Shown: piece by piece, positions 1 to 5,686 of the stretch
Layout: each line of letters opens with the position of its first letter
Position numbering within the stretch: the first letter of the stretch is position 1
DNA from: Planctomicrobium sp.
Lineage (GTDB): Bacteria; Planctomycetota; Planctomycetia; Planctomycetales; Planctomycetaceae
DNA length: 5,998 bases
Assembly (NCBI GenBank): GCA_029259835.1
Contig: JAJDEL010000237.1
Coordinates: forward strand, 1-5,998
Reading direction: 5' to 3'
Position numbers and translations under genes: made by a program
The notes under the pieces: model-generated
Told to the model about the DNA's origin: nothing
The model's input: only the letters and a program-made list of their open reading frames with translations
Databases searched by the model: none

Positions 1-1
1 C

Positions 2-202
2 GGCACCATGAAAGCGTGGCTCTACACGCAAAGAACCGACCTGAATCCATACGAACCTGGCAACTCAATCGATAACTCTCGAGTGACTTTCGGAGCAAAT
101 CGCGTGTCCTACTTCAAGCGGACTGCCATCCGGTTCTACGATGCAACCGGCGTTCTCTATGCTGAAGAAAACGTGGATCGTTACGTGCACCAGTTGAATT
201 AA
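2..202 (+). CDS. Unidentified protein, C-terminal part (5' end outside window)
   Basis: An open frame runs in from the left edge and ends with TAA at 200-202. An ATG at 8 could start a 64-residue protein, but the frame is open to the edge and too few bases precede that ATG to see a ribosome binding site, so I read it as the tail of a longer gene. The visible part is polar, with many Arg, Asn and Tyr residues, and has no membrane segment or signal peptide. It ends with a Phe/Tyr-rich stretch (about residues 35-60, including YFKRTAIRFYD) that looks like alternating beta strands. I do not recognise the family. It lies 88 bases upstream of the TadG-like gene on the same strand, so it could be an earlier gene of the same Tad-type cluster, but nothing in the residues proves that. 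Confidence 0.5.
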   Translation, partial: GTMKAWLYTQRTDLNPYEPGNSIDNSRVTFGANRVSYFKRTAIRFYDATGVLYAEENVDRYVHQLN

Positions 203-290
203 CCAAAGTTGCTAGATCACGACAAGAACCCTTGATCACCGTTGAAATACTAGGCGTTGAGTAACGTCCACCTCAAGACAGAGTTTCACC

Positions 291-1469
291 ATGAATATCT
301 TTCATACAAATTTGAAGCAGTCTCAAAAAGAGCAGCAGAGTCGGCAGGGATCTGTCATGATTCTCACGATCGGTCTCATGATCATGCTCTTTGCATTCAC
401 TGCTCTTGCGGTGGATATTGGTTACATCACATTGACGCGTGCCCAACTACAAAAAAGTGCAGATGCCGCCGCACTTGCCGCAAATCTTGAGTTGTACTCC
501 GGCTGGGGATTGAGCGCGACGAAGACATCCGCAGAAGTTGCTGCTGCCGCCAAAAGTGCCGCGGTTGCTGTTGCTGCACAGAATGAGGCAGGAGGTCTTT
601 CGGGGACATACATCGATCCCAACGTCGATATTCGGCTGGGTCAAAGGCAATGGGACGATGTTGCTCTGCAGTGGGGAATTACATGGGGGGCGACGCCATA
701 TAATGTTGTTGAAGTGACAGTTCGGAGAGACAACTACGGCAGTGCGAATGGAGATGCTCCTCTGGATCTCTGGTTCGCTCCCGTGATTGGTCCCGAAAAC
801 GCTGTGCTTAAAGTTTCATCTATGGTCGCACTTCGTCCAGCAAGTTCAGTAAGAAAACTTCCTGGAAAAAATGTTGGAGTCCTACCATATACACTCGACG
901 TTGATACATGGAATGATCTCCTGGCTGGTAACGGACAAGACAACTATTCCTATAACGAAGCGACTGGTGCCGTCACAAACGGTTCCGATGGTGTCCTTGA
1001 AGTCGATTTATATCCTTATGGAAACCAAAACCTGCCACCTGGGAACCGGGGAACGGTTGATTTTGGTCATGCCGGAAACAGTACAGCAGACATTTCAAGA
1101 CAAATTGTTCATGGGCTGAACGATTCCGACCTCTCTTACTTCGGTGGAGAACTCGACTTCGAGGCCGTCCCGATGACGATCAATGGTGACACCGGAATTA
1201 GCGCAGGCGTGAAAGATGAACTCGAATCCATCAAAGGGCAGCCCAGAATGATTCCGCTGTTCTCGGCTGTCTCTGGACCTGGGAACAATGCGATGTACAC
1301 AATCGTGAAATTCGTTCCAATTCGAATCGTATATGTCAAATTGACCGGAAAACCGTCAGGGAAGAAAGTCTACATACAACCCGCAACATTTACAGATTGT
1401 ACAGTGGTTCCCGGTGATATTGAGATTACTGAAGACTCAATTCTGTCTCCTTCCTCAATCGTCCAGTAG
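291..1469 (+). CDS. TadG-like Flp pilus-assembly protein
   Basis: The 392-residue product matches the TadE/G-like family, membrane-anchored minor-pilin-like proteins of tight-adherence (Flp) pilus systems. A short polar N-terminus (1-19) leads to one hydrophobic segment (about 22-41), followed at once by the family hallmarks: VDIGY at 41-45, then RAQLQKSADAAALAAN at 50-65. The rest is a large extracytoplasmic domain rich in beta-prone, Gly/Asn/Asp-containing sequence, with a conserved-looking block near LPPGNRGTVDFG and a GPGNNAMYTIV motif near the end. That domain resembles planctomycete TadG-like proteins rather than the von Willebrand-type TadG of proteobacteria. Gly20 precedes the hydrophobic stretch, as in prepilin-like signals, but Glu at +5 is absent, so processing by a prepilin peptidase is doubtful. 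No clear Shine-Dalgarno sequence precedes the ATG at 291; it is chosen because it gives the complete N-terminal anchor. A TadE-like gene follows 41 bases downstream. Confidence 0.85.
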   Translation: MNIFHTNLKQSQKEQQSRQGSVMILTIGLMIMLFAFTALAVDIGYITLTRAQLQKSADAAALAANLELYSGWGLSATKTSAEVAAAAKSAAVAVAAQNEAGGLSGTYIDPNVDIRLGQRQWDDVALQWGITWGATPYNVVEVTVRRDNYGSANGDAPLDLWFAPVIGPENAVLKVSSMVALRPASSVRKLPGKNVGVLPYTLDVDTWNDLLAGNGQDNYSYNEATGAVTNGSDGVLEVDLYPYGNQNLPPGNRGTVDFGHAGNSTADISRQIVHGLNDSDLSYFGGELDFEAVPMTINGDTGISAGVKDELESIKGQPRMIPLFSAVSGPGNNAMYTIVKFVPIRIVYVKLTGKPSGKKVYIQPATFTDCTVVPGDIEITEDSILSPSSIVQ

Positions 1470-1500
1470 GTTTCACTCACATGTTGCGTATTTACCCCTC

Positions 1501-1504
1501 GGAG
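1501..1504 (+). promoter_or_regulatory. Ribosome binding site of the tadE-like gene
   Basis: GGAG lies six bases before the ATG at 1511. The upstream ATG at 1481 in the same frame has no comparable purine-rich site. This decides the start in favour of 1511. Confidence 0.55.
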
Positions 1505-1510
1505 ATTCAG

Positions 1511-1960
1511 ATGCACCGGTATCACCCCCCTCAATCGAAATCAGCATCGCGCTTAGGCAGCGCGATCGTTGAAACTGCATTTGTTCTCCCGATTCTGTTG
1601 GGCGTCACCTTTGGTGTTGTCGAGTTCGGGCGGGCTTTGATGGTTTCCAATCTGATCACAAACGCAGCACGAGAAGGTGCCAGGCTTGGTGTTGTTCCAG
1701 GTGTGACTTCCGCCGAAGTCAAAACAGAAGTCATTGATCAAGTTCTTAGAACCGTCGGTACGACTCTCACCACAGCCGACATCGATGTGGTTGTCACAGC
1801 ATATCCTGGAAATCCAAACCCAAATAACGAGACGGGTAACGCAATGACGCGAGATCTTGTGGATGTGGAAGTTCGAGTCGCCTACGACGACGTCGGCTAT
1901 TTCTTTCGCTACCTCGCCGGTGTCACTCTACGCGGCCAAGCAGCAATGCGGCACGAATAA
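1511..1960 (+). CDS. TadE-like pseudopilin
   Basis: The product (149 residues from 1511) is a TadE-family protein, a small pseudopilin of Flp/Tad pilus machines. A basic N-terminus is followed by G16-SAIVE21: a Gly followed by Glu at +5, the consensus of prepilin-like substrates, so cleavage after Gly16 is plausible. The hydrophobic helix (about 18-40) contains VETAFVLPILL and ends in VVEFGRALMV, and the next segment reads TNAAREGARLGVVPG; these are classic TadE hallmarks. The remaining roughly 90 residues are a soluble extracytoplasmic domain ending near AAMRHE. Length is typical of TadE. An ATG at 1481 would add ten residues, but GGAG at 1501-1504 supports 1511. It follows the TadG-like gene by 41 bases and is itself followed by a terminator, so the two very likely share a transcript. 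Confidence 0.88.
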   Translation: MHRYHPPQSKSASRLGSAIVETAFVLPILLGVTFGVVEFGRALMVSNLITNAAREGARLGVVPGVTSAEVKTEVIDQVLRTVGTTLTTADIDVVVTAYPGNPNPNNETGNAMTRDLVDVEVRVAYDDVGYFFRYLAGVTLRGQAAMRHE

Positions 1961-1986
1961 ATCACAATGATCTAAATGAGAACACC

Positions 1987-2012
1987 AAGGGACGCGAAAG
2001 CGTCCCTTTTTT
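1987..2012 (+). terminator. Rho-independent terminator after the tad genes
   Basis: A perfect 9-bp stem, AAGGGACGC (1987-1995) with GCGTCCCTT (2000-2008), encloses a GAAA tetraloop and runs into a T tract reaching 2012. It begins 27 bases after the tadE-like stop. There is no matching A tract on the left, so it should act mainly on plus-strand transcripts, ending the tad unit. Confidence 0.92.
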
Positions 2013-2114
2013 ATTGGACACGTTCGTTCTCTGTGTGTGCGAATGGTCATTCACATCGCTGTAGGAAGAACAAGGTTGAAATACGTCTGGCGACCACATC
2101 ACCGCAACTTTTGT

Positions 2115-2144
2115 CCCCTCTCCCTGGGGGGAGAGGGTGAGGGG
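2115..2144. repeat. REP-like GC-rich hairpin
   Basis: CCCTCTCCC (2116-2124) pairs perfectly with GGGAGAGGG (2129-2137) across a four-base loop, and TGAGGGG follows. The CCCCTCTCCC...GGGAGAGGGTGAGGGG pattern resembles dispersed REP-like repeats found between genes in many bacterial genomes. Only one copy lies in this window, so the repeat nature is inferred from that resemblance. No T tract follows on either strand, so it is not a standard terminator. Confidence 0.65.
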
Positions 2145-2287
2145 CGAAACCCTATTTTCAAACAGGCCCTCAATTGTGTTGCAACGCACCTTATGAACTG
2201 CATAGGTTCTTTGGTATTTCGCGACGTGAGATGCCAACGACTACGAGATATTGAACGAAGAGCCCTCCGATCAAGAAATCAATGGAC

Positions 2288-2370
2288 TTTCTTCCCTTTG
2301 CCTGCTGGCGGCTTTGCGAGAGAACAAAATGAACTGGCGCGCAAAGACGCGGGGCCGCAAAGAAGCGAAG
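2288..2370. repeat. Long imperfect palindrome of CTTTGCG/CGCAAAG units
   Basis: Two arms pair in a single register without bulges. CTT 2289-2291 faces AAG-like 2367-2369; CTTTGC 2296-2301 faces GCAAAG 2357-2362; GCG 2308-2310 faces CGC 2348-2350; CTTTGCG 2312-2318 faces CGCAAAG 2340-2346. The loop is 2319-2339. It starts 17 bases beyond the stop of the permease gene on the minus strand and could form a 3' hairpin on that mRNA, but no T tract follows, so a classical terminator is unlikely. GCAAAG-type units like these are known to me as dispersed intergenic repeats in planctomycetes and other large genomes. Confidence 0.6.
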
Positions 2371-2387
2371 AATGAAGCGGGGCAGAA

Positions 2388-3959
2388 CTACGTAGAAACC
2401 GAAATGTCCCGTCGGATCAGCCAGCCTGCGAATGTCGCAGCAAATATGGTTGGTAAGCCGTAGAGTGCAAAGGCGGCTGCCGAAGTTGCTGCTGCTCGAA
2501 GGAAATTGTAATCATGCTCCGCATTACTCCACAGCTGGAAAAATGAAATCGAACCAATGAGAGGGTGTTGTTGCATCGAGTTAATCACTTCCGGTCCCAT
2601 AATGACTGCCAGCAAAATACACACGGCGAAAATTGGTGCATATACTGGATGCCGCACGCTACACGCTGCCAGAACGGCGAGCGAATAGACGAACATGTGC
2701 AACAAGATCGGGAAAAAAAGGTCAGCAGCGATTGTATTGGAGAAACCTATTCCAGGAAGGCTGATCGGACTATGTCTTGGAATTTGGACCATCCTGTTGA
2801 TCGCAAACAATGGAAGGTCATAGCAACCAACAATCACGACCGCTCCGGCGAAAAACTTCAACCAGAACCATTGTTTGGGTGAAATCGGCCGTGACCGCCA
2901 GAACGTATGCAGTTGCGGTTCCAGTTCGTGAACGAAACTTCCGGTGCCAATAATCAGTGCCAGGACACAGCCGATAAACGGCGTGAGTCCAGCGAATGAA
3001 TCTAATCGATCCTCCGGCATCACTCCCATTGTTGACATGAGAATCACAAGGGCAATCGCTGCTACTGCAATCGGGACCGACTGACGATACTGCATCCAGA
3101 ACAACGCCGCACGAGGGGATTTGATCGGTGGCTGAAGCATTCGATTCGCTGGCAATGTCCCTTCCGGCTCACGTCGCGAGAAAACATTTCCGCTAAGTGA
3201 TTCTTTTCCATAACGAGAAATCGCAAAACTGATTAAAGCAACAACCCAACAAAACTGCACGACGTACAACCATGTGAATGCCACCATATATGCGGAAGAA
3301 TTCAGAACCATAATCCAAATCACCGGAGTGGATGAAATGATGAACTGTTGGAAATATGATAAAACGTAAAAGCCTGATGCCTTGGTCGTTCCTATGTTTA
3401 CAATCCCAATCCAAATAAGCAGAACAGTCACCACGAGTCCAATCAAACCGGCTCGGAGTTCAGTTTTCTGATTCACTGCTGTGGCAACAAGCCAGGCGTA
3501 AAGGACCGTACACCAGCCAATCCCGATTCCAGCCATAACGAGCAATGACGTGGACCACGACCAGCCCCACGGAAAACCAAGCGAAGTCGAAGGTAACTCT
3601 TTCGGCGGAGCAACCGAGACCCACAGCAGACAAAGCAGCAAGCTACTCAACAACGGGAAGAGCATCACAACCCAACCGGTGAAAATCCGGACTGCGCCTG
3701 CCTTCCAGGTGGCAATCGGTAGCCCTCGAATGAAGCCAATTGAACGATTCGACTGCTCGCTTGCAGAGACTCCCATCGCGACATACGTCGGGGCGATTAA
3801 AAGATACCCGTATAACATCGGAATCAGACCGATTCCAAGGTCGTCCTCATACCCAACAGTTCCGGCAAGAAGCAAGGAGATCATAATCGCGCAGAGCGAT
3901 AACACTTTCCACTTGTGTTCGTGGAATTCTTTCCAGAAGAGCGTGAAAATGAGATTCAT
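2388..3959 (-). CDS. ABC-2 type transporter permease, two-half fused form
   Basis: The 523-residue product is strongly hydrophobic with roughly ten to twelve membrane segments (for example about 18-35, 44-66, 92-114, 137-162, 170-188, 225-247, 295-312, 326-341, 370-384, 412-434, 438-456, 489-514) and a polar cytoplasmic linker at about 248-283. It would form the membrane pore for the ATPase encoded 66 bases upstream. The two halves look like a duplication: LFWKEF (7-12) corresponds to LFWMQY (285-290), and E68-x7-F76-x-R78-x2-P81-I82 recurs with identical spacing at E345, F353, R355, P358, I359. Typical ABC-2 subunits are about 250-400 residues, so this may supply both halves of a transporter or a pseudo-dimer within each chain. 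The ATG at 3959 gives the expected N-terminus; its ribosome binding site is weak. The substrate cannot be read from the sequence. GntR-linked context suggests export or envelope-stress response. Confidence 0.85.
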   Translation of the reverse strand: MNLIFTLFWKEFHEHKWKVLSLCAIMISLLLAGTVGYEDDLGIGLIPMLYGYLLIAPTYVAMGVSASEQSNRSIGFIRGLPIATWKAGAVRIFTGWVVMLFPLLSSLLLCLLWVSVAPPKELPSTSLGFPWGWSWSTSLLVMAGIGIGWCTVLYAWLVATAVNQKTELRAGLIGLVVTVLLIWIGIVNIGTTKASGFYVLSYFQQFIISSTPVIWIMVLNSSAYMVAFTWLYVVQFCWVVALISFAISRYGKESLSGNVFSRREPEGTLPANRMLQPPIKSPRAALFWMQYRQSVPIAVAAIALVILMSTMGVMPEDRLDSFAGLTPFIGCVLALIIGTGSFVHELEPQLHTFWRSRPISPKQWFWLKFFAGAVVIVGCYDLPLFAINRMVQIPRHSPISLPGIGFSNTIAADLFFPILLHMFVYSLAVLAACSVRHPVYAPIFAVCILLAVIMGPEVINSMQQHPLIGSISFFQLWSNAEHDYNFLRAAATSAAAFALYGLPTIFAATFAGWLIRRDISVST

Positions 3960-4025
3960 GATCGGGGTCTCGATTGAATATTCTCAAGTCTGTTCGCCGC
4001 ACACTTAAAGTTTGGCGAGAAATGA

Positions 4026-4952
4026 TTAAGCACTCTGAACTGCTGGTTCCACTTCCGGAAGTTCGAAACGTATGTCCTTCTGCCCGACGACGAACGCTTC
4101 GAAAATTTCATCGAGATTTAGGTCAATCACGCGATAACCGATCTCTTCCCGATTGAGGAGTTCGATCGCTTCATCGGCATTGTCCACCGTCACGGCAACC
4201 TCACCGGCAGTCACGCGACCATCGAGGATGTTCAGCTTCGAACCGACGCGGGCGATGGCGTCGGTGTTGGTCATGATGCGCTTCACTTGCGCTCGCAGAT
4301 TTTCTGTCGGGGCATGGCGAACGATCTTGCCATCGTGCAGAATCGCAATGACATCCGCAACAGGTTCCACTTCATAAAGTAGGTGCGAGCTGTACAAGAC
4401 CGTGCGTCCTTCGGCTTGCATATGTGTGACGAGATCGCGATTGAAATCACGACGCATAATCGGGTCCAGCCCCAGTGCCGGATCATCCAGGATGACCAAC
4501 TCCGGTCGATGCGCCAGTGCCAGCAAAAGCCCCAGGCGAACGCTCTGTCCTTTGGAGAGATGTTTTACTTTTGTCCGCAGCGGCAATTCAAATTGGTTCA
4601 CATATTGCTGCGCCAGTTTATGGTCCCAAGTTGGATAAAATGGTGCGATAAAGCGAATCAGCTGCTCGACTTTCATCCAACCGAACATCGCTTGATCCTC
4701 AGCGAGATAACCAACCGAACGCCGTACCTGAATCGGATCGACCAGCGGATCAACTCCCAGCACCGACAGCGAACCGTTATCCGGCTTCAACAGCCCCATG
4801 AGCATTTTGATCGTCGTCGTTTTCCCGGCACCGTTTCGTCCAAGGAACGCGAATGTCTGTCCCTTCTCGACAGTCATGTTCAGACCATCGAGAACGCTTT
4901 TCTCACGAAAATGTTTCTGTACATTTTTGACTTCAATCACGGATTCGGTCAT
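4026..4952 (-). CDS. ABC transporter ATP-binding protein, YtrB-like
   Basis: The 308-residue product is a cytoplasmic ABC ATPase that would power the adjacent permease. Visible motifs in order: Walker A GRNGAGKT (38-45), a Q-loop region GYLAEDQ (81-87) in which Glu85 occupies the usual Gln position, signature LSKGQ (132-136), Walker B LVILDD (152-157), D-loop GLD (161-163) and H-loop His190 in SSHLL. The residue after the Walker B aspartate is Asp157 where most ABC ATPases have catalytic Glu. A C-terminal domain of about 100 residues, including LNLDEIFEAFV near 280, is usual for ABC-2 exporter ATPases. The start overlaps the stop of the upstream GntR gene as ATGA, with GGAGAG five bases before it, so translation is coupled. 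YtrB, BcrA and EcsA-type ATPases are related families; the YtrA-like partner favours the Ytr type. Confidence 0.92.
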   Translation of the reverse strand: MTESVIEVKNVQKHFREKSVLDGLNMTVEKGQTFAFLGRNGAGKTTTIKMLMGLLKPDNGSLSVLGVDPLVDPIQVRRSVGYLAEDQAMFGWMKVEQLIRFIAPFYPTWDHKLAQQYVNQFELPLRTKVKHLSKGQSVRLGLLLALAHRPELVILDDPALGLDPIMRRDFNRDLVTHMQAEGRTVLYSSHLLYEVEPVADVIAILHDGKIVRHAPTENLRAQVKRIMTNTDAIARVGSKLNILDGRVTAGEVAVTVDNADEAIELLNREEIGYRVIDLNLDEIFEAFVVGQKDIRFELPEVEPAVQSA

Positions 4953-5398
4953 GCGTTCTCTCCATCGGAAGATTCAGAAGAAGGGTCTTGTGCCTGCGCA
5001 AGATCTTGCGAGTTGTCTTGTTCGAGGGACAGTTTCAGAGCGTCGTCGAGCAGAGCGTGCAGCCCAGAATCATCGATCCCTAACATGCGTCCTTGACGGG
5101 CGAGTTGGGTCAGTTCATCAAAGTATTGATTTCGCTGCCCGTTGAGTTGAGCCGTCGGGATCTTCAACGAGACATACGTCCCTTCCCCGTGCCGAACATC
5201 AAGCAAATCCTCGGCAGTCAGACGTTCGTAAACACGAAGGACCGTATTCTGGTTGACCGCCAAGTCCCGAGCCATCTGCCGTACAGACGGAATTTGAGTT
5301 CCAGGCGTTAATCGACCAGAAAGACACTGCGCCCGAATCTGATCCGCAATCTGCCGCGAAATCGGAACGGACGACCCTTTTTCAACACGAACAAGCAT
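4949..5398 (-). CDS. GntR family transcriptional regulator, YtrA type
   Basis: From the ATG at 5398 the product has 149 residues. Residues about 11-77 form a GntR winged helix: PISRQIADQI (12-21), SGRLTPGTQIPSVRQMARDL (27-46), the recognition region around NQNTVLRVYERL (49-60) and the wing motif GEGTYV (71-76). The C-terminal part is short, about 70 residues, with two helices and a polar acidic tail. This fits the YtrA subfamily, which lacks a large ligand domain and usually represses a linked ABC transporter operon. A TTG at 5425 in the same frame could extend it by nine residues, but the GAGGA element at 5409-5413 (minus strand), about nine bases before 5398, favours the ATG. The stop overlaps the ABC ATPase start by four bases. 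Autorepression through the upstream promoter is likely by family precedent; the inducer is unknown. Confidence 0.92.
   Translation of the reverse strand: MLVRVEKGSSVPISRQIADQIRAQCLSGRLTPGTQIPSVRQMARDLAVNQNTVLRVYERLTAEDLLDVRHGEGTYVSLKIPTAQLNGQRNQYFDELTQLARQGRMLGIDDSGLHALLDDALKLSLEQDNSQDLAQAQDPSSESSDGENA
4958..4963 (-). promoter_or_regulatory. Ribosome binding site of the ABC ATPase inside the gntR 3' end
   Basis: On the minus strand GGAGAG lies five bases before the ATPase ATG at 4952 and encodes part of the last residues of the regulator. Together with the ATGA overlap it indicates translational coupling. Confidence 0.7.
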
Positions 5399-5434
5399 CG
5401 CTATAGATCCTCGAAAGACAAGCAAGTGAATACA

Positions 5435-5463
5435 GTTGTATAACAGTGGTGAATTGTTGTCAA
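5435..5463 (-). promoter_or_regulatory. Likely promoter and operator of the gntR-ABC operon
   Basis: On the minus strand a perfect TTGACA (5458-5463) is followed after 15 bases by TATACA (5437-5442). The spacer is two bases shorter than ideal. The -10 lies inside GTTATACAAC (5435-5444), an imperfect dyad with eight of ten positions symmetric, and ACTGT occurs twice 11 bases apart across the same region. These are candidate contacts for the GntR-type repressor. Transcription would start about 30 bases before the ATG at 5398. The promoter call rests on the hexamers; the operator is inference. Confidence 0.5.
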
Positions 5464-5545
5464 GGGATTCTTTGGAAAAGATAGTGCCTGGAACTTTCCA
5501 TGTGGTGAAAATGATGTGGAAACGCGAGCGTCAAAGGCAAATCTT

Positions 5546-5642
5546 AGCCACGGATGAACACTGATCTGCACGGATCGGAATTCGCAGTTTAATAACACTC
5601 CGCGTTCTGCCATCCGCGTTTCATCAGTGAGAATCCGTGGCT
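5546..5642. repeat. Long imperfect palindrome of CCACGGAT units
   Basis: AGCCACGGAT (5546-5555) pairs perfectly with ATCCGTGGCT (5633-5642). Inside it, CACTGAT (5559-5565) pairs with ATCAGTG (5623-5629), and CGGAT (5571-5575) with ATCCG (5612-5616) after a one-base offset. The loop is about 36 bases. The left arm contains a repeated ACGGAT motif. CCACGGAT...CACGGAT sequences are familiar as dispersed intergenic repeats in planctomycetes and other bacteria. It sits between the 3' end of the HEAT-repeat gene and the promoter of the gntR operon, outside any credible gene. Confidence 0.65.
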
Positions 5643-5686
5643 CATTCATTGCAGTACAAAAGAGACTGCTGTGCATGATCGCAATT

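Larger units (their letters stand above)
2013..2387. other. Gene-free intergenic region
   Basis: This 375-base stretch lies between the convergent tad unit and the transporter operon. Open frames here (for example 2037-2375 on the plus strand) have no family resemblance, no ribosome binding site, and run through two palindromic repeats, so I do not call them genes. It contains a GC-rich hairpin at 2115-2144 and a long palindrome at 2288-2370. I see no promoter or RNA gene that I can support. Confidence 0.7.

Noticed and set aside
203..290. Possible promoter before the TadG-like gene
   Set aside because: TTGATC and TTGAAA occur but no -10 lies at a workable distance; the gene may be co-transcribed from upstream.
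1962..2237. Minus-strand open frame of 91 codons
   Set aside because: It spans the tad terminator and the REP-like hairpin; part of its translation simply reads the GC-rich repeat.
2037..2375. Plus-strand open frame of 112 codons in the intergenic region
   Set aside because: It runs through both palindromic repeats, has low-complexity basic sequence with no family resemblance, and lacks a ribosome binding site.
2013..2387. Possible small RNA or tRNA gene
   Set aside because: The hairpins here match repeat-type palindromes; no cloverleaf, RNA promoter or T-tract terminator was seen.
4383..5096. Plus-strand open frame of 237 codons
   Set aside because: It is antisense to the ABC ATPase and GntR genes, whose motifs are complete; no recognisable domain.
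5651..5669. Small hairpin GCAGT...ACTGC just after the HEAT gene stop
   Set aside because: Only five base pairs with a nine-base loop and no T tract, so it does not support a terminator call.
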